Origin: Lachnospiraceae bacterium | GTDB lineage: Bacteria; Bacillota; Clostridia; Lachnospirales; Lachnospiraceae | Assembly (NCBI GenBank): GCA_024692715.1 | Contig: JAILMH010000014.1 | Coordinates: 1 to 64,000 of the forward strand | Reading direction: 5' to 3' | DNA length: 64,000 nt | Shown: one piece after another, positions 24,613 to 33,608 of the stretch | Layout: the number at the start of each line of letters is the position of its first letter | Position numbering within the stretch: position 1 is the first letter of the stretch | Program-made: the position numbers and the translations under genes | Notes under the pieces: generated by a model | What the model was told of the DNA's origin: nothing | The model's database searches: none | What the model saw: only the letters and a program-made list of their open reading frames with translations

Positions 24613-24975
24613 TTATCTCTTGGTTATAGGACATGAAACATATCCCAGTTCACCATTGAAATAGCTTATGACTTCCTGAATAGCCGAGGTAACAGCCTCG
24701 ATCTGGCCTGTAATGATCAAAGTTCCTGTGAAACGATCTGCAAATCCAAGATAAATATCACCGCTTTTAACAGCAATATCTGAAGCGATGATAGCAGACT
24801 CCGGCGGAGTCATATCCATTATTCCTATTGCTGCATTGTGATAATCTATAGACGGGTCTAACCCTAATTTTCGATAAATGATTGGAGACGGTCCACTGAT
24901 AACATGGGCCAATGTGATTTCTTTACCACATACAGTTTCCTGTACTATACGAATTTTCTGTTCCTGCTCACTCAT
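24613..24975 (-). CDS. BMC-domain shell protein, EutS/PduU type
   Basis: 120 aa; GKEITLAHVISGPSPIIYRKLGLD...AAIGIMDMTPPESAIIASDIAVKSGDIYLGFADRFTGTLIITG. Confidence 0.88.
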   Translation of the reverse strand: MSEQEQKIRIVQETVCGKEITLAHVISGPSPIIYRKLGLDPSIDYHNAAIGIMDMTPPESAIIASDIAVKSGDIYLGFADRFTGTLIITGQIEAVTSAIQEVISYFNGELGYVSCPITKR

Positions 24976-25015
24976 GCTGTTTCCCTCATCTTTTATATAC
25001 TTATCAAAAGACTGA

Positions 25016-25039
25016 ACCCACTACTTGTATGTAGTGGGT
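25016..25039. terminator. Hairpin ACCCACTAC-N6-GTAGTGGGT between the PilZ gene and the BMC islet
   Basis: Perfect 9-bp stem with 6-nt loop; T-tract is weak, so a leader element is equally possible. Confidence 0.45.
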
Positions 25040-25118
25040 CATCTTTAGATCTTTATATTATTTTACAGCATTAGCGATAGAGCTTCTTGTACTTTAATGT
25101 ACTAAATGTGGTATTAAT

Positions 25119-25799
25119 TTACACAACCGGATGATTTCCGTGTGCCTTTAGATACTCTGTCTGCTTTGTATTGATGTACTTGCTGAGATCCGCATCTGCA
25201 CCGACTATCCTGCAGCCGAGCCGCGTAACACTGCCTCCGATTTCCTGCTTACGTACGCATATCCCCACCAAAACGACCTCTGAATGAAGAACAGGATCAT
25301 GAAAGCGGCACGAAAAATGCGCTCCTCTGACATCCAGATTGCTCGGAAAATCTCTGATATTCACTGCAACACCTGACATGGAAAGATCATGAAGAGTACA
25401 TGAAAACTCCTTCTTTTTTGCCTCTCCCAATACTATCCTGCCCTCTGCATACATAGGAACTCTGTAAAAAGCTCTTCTATTGACAGTAAATCCCTCAGAA
25501 TCGCACTGAATGCAATAAGCCAGCATTCCCGGCTCATTTATAAGTGTAATTCTCACCGGCATGAATTCATAAGTCTGGTCTTCCTTGGCATCATACCAGA
25601 AAACACTGAAATGACTTATGGACAGATTCGGGGCTACCACTTTGACATAATACATTGATGCATTGGTAAAACAATGATGTCCCTTTACCTTTACATCAAA
25701 ATCATTTTCCATAATATTTACCGGAAAATCCATCTTTAGCCCATTGTTTTCCACATGGATCGTAAGTGGTTCGCCGATGCTAAGATCGTCTAGATACAT
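25119..25799 (-). CDS. YcgR-like PilZ-domain protein (c-di-GMP receptor)
   Basis: 226 aa; RAFYR (RxxxR) and DLSMSG (D/NxSxxG) PilZ motifs. Confidence 0.8.
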   Translation of the reverse strand: MYLDDLSIGEPLTIHVENNGLKMDFPVNIMENDFDVKVKGHHCFTNASMYYVKVVAPNLSISHFSVFWYDAKEDQTYEFMPVRITLINEPGMLAYCIQCDSEGFTVNRRAFYRVPMYAEGRIVLGEAKKKEFSCTLHDLSMSGVAVNIRDFPSNLDVRGAHFSCRFHDPVLHSEVVLVGICVRKQEIGGSVTRLGCRIVGADADLSKYINTKQTEYLKAHGNHPVV

Positions 25800-25804
25800 A
25801 TGTT

Positions 25805-27757
25805 TTAGTCCTTTTTCTTATCTTTTTTCTTCTTTTTCTTCTTTTTATCTTTTTTGTCTGAAGAGCTGCCGCCATTTAATGCCTCAGCTGCTTCTTTGCC
25901 TTCAAAGAGAAGCGGGTGATCTGCCTTAAAGGTACTCTCTACCGAATCCTCTTCCTCAGCTTCATATTTTTTCATCTTAGGAAGCTGATAGCGATTTTCG
26001 TAATAATAGACCGCCTGCTCAAACTCCTGATTCTTCTCTGCCTTAAGCATCTCAAGATATTCATGAGTATCAAATCCGTCTTCACGAACCTGAATGAGAC
26101 AGACTGCTATATTCGAACAGTGATCAGCTATGCGTTCATAATCTGTTCCTATATCTGAAAGATCAAATCCAAGCTCTATTGTACATTTGCCTTTGCTGAG
26201 TCGTCTCACATGTCGTCTCTTCACCTCATGATGAATACCGTCAATGACCTCTTCCAAAGGCTCTACGCTCTTGGCAAGTCGCACATCATTATTCTCAAAA
26301 GCCTGAATTGCGATCGTCAGTATCTCCTCAACAGCATTTCCGAAAACAGCCAGCTCATCCTGTGCACGTTCTGAGAAATGTCTCTTCTTCTCTGCCATTC
26401 TGCTTGTGACCTGAGCAACATTAAGAGCATGATCACTTATCCTCTCAAGATCACTTATCGTATGAAGCAGCACTGAAAGTGTATGGTTTGCTTCAGGAAC
26501 AAGATGATGACGGCTTACTTTCATAAGATAAGTGCCGATCTGATCCTCATAACTGTCGATCTTTTCCTCAAGTCTGATAACCTCTTCAGCCTTTTCCGGA
26601 TCATAGTTCTTTATAAGATCCATTGCTGTGAAAAGTGACTTCTTTGAAAGCTCTGCCATATCAAATGCAGCCTGCTTTGCCTGTGCAAGAGCAAACGGCG
26701 GGTTAGAGACAAAGCGATCATCAAGGATCTGAATAGCTGCAGCACTTTCTGCCTGCTCTTTTTCCTTTTCCTCGATTGGGATAGTCTTAAGGGCAAGCTT
26801 TACAAGTATACCTGAAAACGGAACCATTAACGGTGTCGAAATAAGGTTTACAAGTGTATGAATTATAGCAGGACCTGAATAGCTTGCCGGATCATTCAGG
26901 AAGCTAAAATGCAGGATCGCATTGAGAAGATAGAATCCACACATGAAAAGACCGGCCTTCAGGAAATTAAAATACAAATGCATAAGTGCTGTTCTTTTAC
27001 CGTTTTTATTTGCACCGAATGATGAAAGAATAGCTGTTATACAGGTACCAACTTCAGCACCCATTACAACAGGTACACACATTCCATATGTCATCATACC
27101 CTCGCCGGCAAAGGTCTGAACTACACCAATAGTTCCGGCCGAGCTCTGAATTATCATTGTAAATCCAATACCGATAAAGAATCCAATAATCGGATTTGAG
27201 AAACTTCTAAGGAAGTTCTGAAATTCCTCACTTGATTTAAGCGGTGATACCGAACTTGACATCATGTTCATTCCAAACATAAGAACTGAAAAGCCAAGCA
27301 GGATAGTTCCGATATTTCGTTTTTTCTCATTCTTTGAAAACATGAGAAAAGCTATGCCGATCAATGCAAGGAACGGTGTAAATGAAGTAGGCTTAAGAAG
27401 GTTTGTGAAAAAGTTTCCGCCTTCGATTCCATTAAGTGAAAGTATCCATGCCGTTACTGTAGTACCAAGGTTCGCACCCAGAATAACATTAACCGCCTGT
27501 GTAAGCTTCATGATTCCGGAATTTACCAGACCAACGACCATGACCGTTGAAGCGGATGAGGACTGCACGAGCGCAGTGATACCGATACCGAGCAGATACG
27601 CCATCCACCTGTTTGAAGTAACCTTTGCAAGCATTGACTCAAGCTTACCGCCTGCAACCTTTGTAAGGCCATCGCTCATTATATTCATTCCATAAAGGAA
27701 TAGAGCCAGACCTCCTATAATTCCAGAAATCAATTCAAATATTTCCTGTGCATTCAT
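25805..27757 (-). CDS. Na/Pi cotransporter family protein with PhoU-like C-terminus and Lys-rich tail
   Basis: GLALFLYGMNIMSDGLTKVAGGKLESMLAKVTSNR, repeated QSSSAST/QSSAGTIG transport motifs, PhoU-like helices, C-terminal KKDKKKKKKKKDKKKD. Confidence 0.88.
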   Translation of the reverse strand: MNAQEIFELISGIIGGLALFLYGMNIMSDGLTKVAGGKLESMLAKVTSNRWMAYLLGIGITALVQSSSASTVMVVGLVNSGIMKLTQAVNVILGANLGTTVTAWILSLNGIEGGNFFTNLLKPTSFTPFLALIGIAFLMFSKNEKKRNIGTILLGFSVLMFGMNMMSSSVSPLKSSEEFQNFLRSFSNPIIGFFIGIGFTMIIQSSAGTIGVVQTFAGEGMMTYGMCVPVVMGAEVGTCITAILSSFGANKNGKRTALMHLYFNFLKAGLFMCGFYLLNAILHFSFLNDPASYSGPAIIHTLVNLISTPLMVPFSGILVKLALKTIPIEEKEKEQAESAAAIQILDDRFVSNPPFALAQAKQAAFDMAELSKKSLFTAMDLIKNYDPEKAEEVIRLEEKIDSYEDQIGTYLMKVSRHHLVPEANHTLSVLLHTISDLERISDHALNVAQVTSRMAEKKRHFSERAQDELAVFGNAVEEILTIAIQAFENNDVRLAKSVEPLEEVIDGIHHEVKRRHVRRLSKGKCTIELGFDLSDIGTDYERIADHCSNIAVCLIQVREDGFDTHEYLEMLKAEKNQEFEQAVYYYENRYQLPKMKKYEAEEEDSVESTFKADHPLLFEGKEAAEALNGGSSSDKKDKKKKKKKKDKKKD

Positions 27758-27839
27758 TTTTTTCTCTCTCTTTACTATGTTTTTACAATCTTTTCTACTA
27801 TACCATACTTTGCACAGACAATGATACATTTTAAGCAAA

Positions 27840-30479
27840 CTATCTGCTATCTTTTCTCTGTTTTTCCACTAATGCCTCAAATTCACTGACAGGCATAGGT
27901 TTATAAAAATAAAATCCCTGGCAGTATTTGCAGCCGATACTCGTCAAAAGTCTGCACTGCTCCTCTGTTTCAACCCCTTCTGTTATTACTGTCATATCCA
28001 GCAGATTAGCCATACTTACAACAGATTCGATTATATACATACTCTTAGGGTCTTCATTCTGTGTAAGAAGGAATTTCCTATCCATTTTCAATACGTCAAT
28101 ATTTATACTCTTGAGCATATTTAGTGACGAATATCCGCTTCCAAAATCATCAAGCAGGATCTTAAAGCCATATTCATGGAGAGTTTTTATGGTCTCATCT
28201 AGTTTTTTACTGTTTTCAGAATATGCGCTTTCTGTTATCTCTATTTCAAGCCATTCCGGTTTTATCTCGTATTTATTTACCAGAAAATCAAAGTACGAAG
28301 CGATATCCATAAAATGAATATCTATACGCGACACATTGACAGAAGCCGGCAGCGGCTCTATTCCTCTGTCTGAAAGGTTTTTGAGCCATTTACATACCTC
28401 TTCCCATATATGCCTGTCTACGGCCACGATATAGCCGTTATTTTCCATTGCTTCAACAAATTCACCGGGAGGTACTATCTCCCCATTATGCATCCACCTT
28501 ACGAGCGCTTCCGAGCCAATTATCCTTCCGGTCTCTATCTCAACCTTTGGCTGAAGATAAATGCAGAATTCGCCCTCCTGAAGTCCCTTTGTAGCATCCA
28601 TCAGAAGAAGCTGGGTATTTCTCATTTTCTGATAGCTCGACTCATCATAAAAGCATATATGATTAGAAAAATTGCCGCGAATATTCGCCAGTGCCACAAG
28701 TGCCTTATCATAGCGCTCCGTCATATATTCATTCCTGTCTGAAGAAATATACACACCAAAAGAAGGCGAAAATCCATCCTTAAAATCGATTCTCTCCGTT
28801 CTCTGATTAATTATATTTCTGATTTTATCCTGATCAAATTTATGCATAGGAAAAATCATGCAGAAATTATCTCCATTAAGATATTCCACACGACCATTCC
28901 ATTTTCTCATTTCTGAGGTCATTTCATCATTAAAAAGTTTTAAATACTTGTCTCCTGCCCTTCTTCCAAAAATATCATTGTAAAGCTTAAAATTGTTAAT
29001 ATCACAGGCAATCGTGCAGATATACGGTGCTTCTATGGAATGAAGCCAGTTATCTGCACCGCTGAAGATATCCATGGACTTATCCATTGCAAAAATCTCA
29101 TGGCTCTCAATATCCCCAACAGGGTCCAGTTTTTCATCGAACTGCTTTGAAAAGCAAAGAAAGGTCGGATCATCCACATTTCCGGCAAGTAATATCACCG
29201 TTATCCTATACCATTTCCACTGTCCGTCACTGCTGGCGATCCTAAAATTCTGGTAAATACTATGTCCGGAGGTTCTATGTTTTAATGCCTCCAGCATATT
29301 TGTCTGATTCCAGAATTCCCTGAATCGTACCTGATCCAGTGGGTGTACGAACTGCATCTCTCTGTTTTTCAGCTTTTTATAAAAACCATATTCAAACTCA
29401 GTTTTCTTTCCAAACCTCGAATAAAGAGTTCTATAGGTATCCTTAAGCGGATGAACCTCGACCATCTCATCAAAGAGATCCGTGGCATGCATAATATCCG
29501 TTTCTTCTCCGCTTAAGAGCTTTTTCTCCTCATAAACATGCGTATCAGCTTCAAGCATGAGTTCTTCGAAATTACCCTGATAAAAGTCTTCGAATACCGC
29601 TCCCATCGAAGCACTCACACTATTATTATTAAACTGTGCTTTAAGAGTACGTATGATATTTCCAATCTCTTTTTTTTCGATATTCCTGCTTATGCATATG
29701 AACTCATCTTCGCAGATCCTGAACGTATTTTCAGTGCCAAAAAAAGAGGTAAGTATATCCGATACGATAACTAGCATATCGTTTCCAACCTGAGTTCCGC
29801 GAGTCTCATTTATCACCCTGAGTTCATAAAAAGAAATGTAAAAAACCGCCAGCCTTGAGCCCGGACTGATCTTATCTATACAATCCACAAGAGCACGCCT
29901 GTTGCCTGTCCCTGTCAATTTATCATAATAACCTATATGCTCGATCCTGTTTCTTAGATGCTTTGAATGTATCAGAGATGCCACATAGATACTCATTATA
30001 TTTGCAAGTACTGAGAGCTCTTTGACGCTTTTGGCCCCAAGGTTTTCTATCTTCCAGTATCCCAGATCAGTTCCTTCAAATATCAACTGCCCTGCCATCA
30101 TAGAAGTCAGTCCCTCTTTAGCCATATATTCATAAAGCGCAGAATCCTCTTCTTTTATATCTCCGATGTCATCTATCGCAACATTTTCATCATTTAAGAA
30201 ATACTGATAAAAGCAGCGGACATCATCCCAGTTCATATCCTGCTGAATCTTTTTCTTTGAAGGCGCTCCTTCTGTACACCACTCCCTGGTAACACGATAT
30301 TTACCATTTTGTGATTTTTCAACAACCATGAGTCTTTCAGCCCGAAGCGCCTTGCCCAAAAATTCCATAAGTGCTTTTACAGAATCTTCTGAAGACGCAA
30401 AAAGTACAGCTTTTCTAAGCTGCTTTTCGAGTTGTTTTATTCTATACTCATTATTCGCTGTTTTCATTGCGACCCCCAA
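27840..30479 (-). CDS. GGDEF-EAL protein: two degenerate GGDEF-like domains plus apparently intact EAL phosphodiesterase
   Basis: 879 aa; RICEDEF and LNGDNF in GGDEF positions; EAL motifs SEALVRW, NVSR, EIEITES, LLDDFGSGYSSL, LKMDRKF, TEGVET. Confidence 0.85.
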   Translation of the reverse strand: MGVAMKTANNEYRIKQLEKQLRKAVLFASSEDSVKALMEFLGKALRAERLMVVEKSQNGKYRVTREWCTEGAPSKKKIQQDMNWDDVRCFYQYFLNDENVAIDDIGDIKEEDSALYEYMAKEGLTSMMAGQLIFEGTDLGYWKIENLGAKSVKELSVLANIMSIYVASLIHSKHLRNRIEHIGYYDKLTGTGNRRALVDCIDKISPGSRLAVFYISFYELRVINETRGTQVGNDMLVIVSDILTSFFGTENTFRICEDEFICISRNIEKKEIGNIIRTLKAQFNNNSVSASMGAVFEDFYQGNFEELMLEADTHVYEEKKLLSGEETDIMHATDLFDEMVEVHPLKDTYRTLYSRFGKKTEFEYGFYKKLKNREMQFVHPLDQVRFREFWNQTNMLEALKHRTSGHSIYQNFRIASSDGQWKWYRITVILLAGNVDDPTFLCFSKQFDEKLDPVGDIESHEIFAMDKSMDIFSGADNWLHSIEAPYICTIACDINNFKLYNDIFGRRAGDKYLKLFNDEMTSEMRKWNGRVEYLNGDNFCMIFPMHKFDQDKIRNIINQRTERIDFKDGFSPSFGVYISSDRNEYMTERYDKALVALANIRGNFSNHICFYDESSYQKMRNTQLLLMDATKGLQEGEFCIYLQPKVEIETGRIIGSEALVRWMHNGEIVPPGEFVEAMENNGYIVAVDRHIWEEVCKWLKNLSDRGIEPLPASVNVSRIDIHFMDIASYFDFLVNKYEIKPEWLEIEITESAYSENSKKLDETIKTLHEYGFKILLDDFGSGYSSLNMLKSINIDVLKMDRKFLLTQNEDPKSMYIIESVVSMANLLDMTVITEGVETEEQCRLLTSIGCKYCQGFYFYKPMPVSEFEALVEKQRKDSR

Positions 30480-30552
30480 ATAAAGATAAAATCCTATATA
30501 TAGTTAATATTATCACAAATAGTATGGGACTTCTGTTCTTTATTAAGGACAG

Positions 30553-30589
30553 AAAAAGGGCATCCGGACAATGTCCGAACACCCTTTTT
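30553..30589. terminator. Bidirectional-looking terminator
   Basis: AAAAAGGGCATCCGGACAATGTCCGAACACCCTTTTT. Confidence 0.75.
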
Positions 30590-30635
30590 ATATCTGATCA
30601 GCCACATAACTATAACTGACCGGACAATTTCTAAA

Positions 30636-32057
30636 TTATTTATTTCTCTGCATCTTTGCAATCTTTGGAAGGATCATTCCAAGAGCTGTAAGTACTACAG
30701 GTGTGCAAATATTAAGTGCCATTGTAAATGGATCCTTATCATACATACCCATGATGCAGCATGCTGCTGTTACAAGGAAGCACCAGATACCGGCTGCCAA
30801 TGCAAGACCATGACTTCTTACAAAACGATACTCCGGATTGAACTTCTCCTCTGCCTTACGAAGTGCGATGTAAGCAGCAAATACCCAAAGGTAACGAAGT
30901 GGCATACATACTGAGTTAAGCTTATTGAGCTGACTGAGTACGGAAGCTGCTCCCGGAACTACTGACTGAATGAGAATGATGGCACCGGAAAGAACCATTA
31001 CCATCTTAATACCGTTAACATATGCACCATGCTCATTTTTCTTAAGGAGTGAGCTTGGGATATATTCACGTGAAGCCTCATTGTCGAGAAGCATACGAAG
31101 CGGTGCATCAATACTGATAACCAGTGTTGAAAGCTGACCGATAACATTACATACAGCGTAAATGATCATGATGAGGTTACCAACATGATAGTACTGACCA
31201 AGCTTCTGGAAAGCCCAGTATGAACCGTTTGAAACATATGAATGGAATGACTCATCTGAAGCATTGATAACTGCAGGGTCGAACATCATACCCATTGCAA
31301 CTGTTCCGAGCATGGCACAAACAACTACCATGATCGCAAGCGAGATCATACCCTTAGGGAAGCCCTTACTTGGGTTCTCAACCTTATTTACGTATGGAGA
31401 GATCTTCTCACATCCGCCTACAGCAAATACAAGGATTGAAAGTGATGTAAAGTATCCTACGTTGAACTGCGGGATCAGGCTCTTCATGCTGAAATCCATA
31501 GAAACGTAATCAGCACCAGGATTAATGGCAGGTGCTGCAAACATCATAAGGATGTAAAGGATGGACATTACGAACATACTTGTTCCTGCAAGTGTTGCGA
31601 GCTTCTTAAGAGGATTAAGTCCACGGCTTGCTACCCAGCAGAAGAAAAGGAACACGATAAGTGTTGCGATCTGAACATAGATAGTCGGAAGTGTATCGTA
31701 TGTCTCTGCGTTCTGGAATACAGCCCAGCTAAGTGCCTTAAGTCCGCCTGATGACTTACTTGCAATATATGTTACGTGACATGCCCAATAAGTCCAGCCT
31801 GCATAATATGCAAGTTTTGTACCCATTGTTTCGTTTATCCATGAGCTGACACCGCCGCCGTCATTCTTGAAAGCAGAACCAAGCTCACCAACCATAAGTG
31901 CATATGGTACGAAATACAGAAGGAACATAAAGATCCAGCTGAATATTACCTGAATTCCGTTAAAATAAACGAAACCGTTTGCTACATTACCGAAGCCCCA
32001 TACTGTTGAAAATGCCATAAACGCAAGCGTATGCCATTTCATTTTTTTATTATCCAT
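30636..32057 (-). CDS. APC-family amino-acid permease
   Basis: 473 aa, ~12 TM; TVWGFGNVANGFVYFNGIQVIFSWIFMFLLYFVPYALMVGELGSAF. Confidence 0.85.
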   Translation of the reverse strand: MDNKKMKWHTLAFMAFSTVWGFGNVANGFVYFNGIQVIFSWIFMFLLYFVPYALMVGELGSAFKNDGGGVSSWINETMGTKLAYYAGWTYWACHVTYIASKSSGGLKALSWAVFQNAETYDTLPTIYVQIATLIVFLFFCWVASRGLNPLKKLATLAGTSMFVMSILYILMMFAAPAINPGADYVSMDFSMKSLIPQFNVGYFTSLSILVFAVGGCEKISPYVNKVENPSKGFPKGMISLAIMVVVCAMLGTVAMGMMFDPAVINASDESFHSYVSNGSYWAFQKLGQYYHVGNLIMIIYAVCNVIGQLSTLVISIDAPLRMLLDNEASREYIPSSLLKKNEHGAYVNGIKMVMVLSGAIILIQSVVPGAASVLSQLNKLNSVCMPLRYLWVFAAYIALRKAEEKFNPEYRFVRSHGLALAAGIWCFLVTAACCIMGMYDKDPFTMALNICTPVVLTALGMILPKIAKMQRNK

Positions 32058-32106
32058 TGCGTTAAAAATTCTCCTGTTTAGTTTTCAATGTGCGCAAATA
32101 AATTTA

Positions 32107-33444
32107 TCAGAACTCAATTTTATAATTTCCGTTGCCTACACCTGTGATAGTTGAGGCGAATAACTTACCTGCCGCATTAATAAGATATGCAGTATCCTTT
32201 GCTCCTGCTGTCTCATAAGGAGAATGCATAGCAAGCTGAGGAAGACCTATATCTACTGTATTTAGCGCTACCTGCGAATTAGAAATATTACCCAGTGTTG
32301 AGCCTCCGAGCATATCAGAACGATTTGTAAAAGTCTGATAAGGAACATCTGCCGCATCACAGATTTCTCTGAAGATTGCTCCCGAAACAGCATCTGTAGT
32401 ATATTTCTGATTTGCACTATATTTAATGACAATACCCTTGTTCATGTATGAACGGTTTGTAGGATCTGACTTATCTGAGTGATTTGGATGTACCGCATGT
32501 GCGTTGTCTGCCGATACCATAAAGCTTGATGTAAGAGCTATGTGGTAATCTTCCTCACTTCTTCCAAGTGCAGAATTGATTCTGTGAAGAGTATCCTTAA
32601 GGAATGTAGAAGCTGCTCCCTGCTTGGTTCCGCTTCCCACCTCTTCGTTATCATAGACACAGTGAACAGCCACTGAATCCTTCGGCTGTGAATTAATGAT
32701 TCCCCTGAGTGACGCAAATGCACACTGAAGATCATCAAGTCTTCCTGAAGAAATATATTCGCCGTTAACACCGACGACTGTTCCCTTCATACGGTTATAA
32801 AGGAAAAGGTCTGTATCGATTATATCATCTGCTGAAACGCCCGCTTCTTCAGCAACAATATTAAGGAATTTATCCTTAGAATCACTATCACCAAAAAGAG
32901 GAAGCATATCAACCTGTGCGTTGAACTTATAACCATCGTTGACTTCGCGATTCATGTGGATGCAAAGATTAGGGATTATAACGAGGTCACGGTCGATATT
33001 AACAAGTCTCGTTTCTACTCCATTTCCTGTCCTTACAAGCACACGTCCTGCAACTGATAACGGTCTGTCAAGCCAAGGTGCACAGATCATTCCACCATAT
33101 TTTTCGACATTGAGCTTAACATATTCTTTGTCTACTTCGATTTCAGCATTTGTCTTAATCTTAAAGGTTGGAGAGTCACAATGACTTGCCATGATATTAA
33201 AGCCTTTGAATTCTGTCTTTGGAATTCTGAAAGCAATAATCGCAGAGTCATTTCTTGTAACAAAATAGCTTCCGCCATTTTCAAGGCCCCACTTTTCACC
33301 CTCATGAAGTTCACTGAAACCTGCATTGAGAAGCTCTGTTCTCATGTTAGAACAGGCAAAGAATGCGTTTGGACTTCTGTCGATAAAGTCCAGAAGATCT
33401 CGATTTACATTTTCGAATTCTTCACGGTTTTCTAGTTTACTCAT
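32107..33444 (-). CDS. M18-family aminopeptidase
   Basis: MASHCDSPTFKIK, LDDLQCAFASLRG, YDNEEVGSGTKQGAAS, SADNAHAVHPNHSDKSDP. Confidence 0.92.
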   Translation of the reverse strand: MSKLENREEFENVNRDLLDFIDRSPNAFFACSNMRTELLNAGFSELHEGEKWGLENGGSYFVTRNDSAIIAFRIPKTEFKGFNIMASHCDSPTFKIKTNAEIEVDKEYVKLNVEKYGGMICAPWLDRPLSVAGRVLVRTGNGVETRLVNIDRDLVIIPNLCIHMNREVNDGYKFNAQVDMLPLFGDSDSKDKFLNIVAEEAGVSADDIIDTDLFLYNRMKGTVVGVNGEYISSGRLDDLQCAFASLRGIINSQPKDSVAVHCVYDNEEVGSGTKQGAASTFLKDTLHRINSALGRSEEDYHIALTSSFMVSADNAHAVHPNHSDKSDPTNRSYMNKGIVIKYSANQKYTTDAVSGAIFREICDAADVPYQTFTNRSDMLGGSTLGNISNSQVALNTVDIGLPQLAMHSPYETAGAKDTAYLINAAGKLFASTITGVGNGNYKIEF

Positions 33445-33608
33445 TTGCACATTCCTTTCGTTATTTTTATAACAGCACACGTCGGTGATTATACTACATT
33501 ACATTAGCTTTGTGAACTTCTATGCTGTAACGTTTCACCGCTATATTACTACACCGCTACGTCGCTACAGCGTTATATTGCTTCACAGTTTTAGTACGTT
33601 AATTTGTA

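Noticed and set aside
20698-24975. Symporters + EutP/EutS as a single ethanolamine or amino-acid BMC operon
   Set aside because: A strong terminator at 23631-23667 and separate palindromes upstream of the symporters divide the two groups, and no BMC enzymes are present.
25016-25039. EutV-type ANTAR antitermination hairpin before the BMC islet
   Set aside because: Only one hairpin, and the minus-strand hexaloop ATACAA lacks the G4 of the ANTAR target consensus; a plain terminator is more likely.
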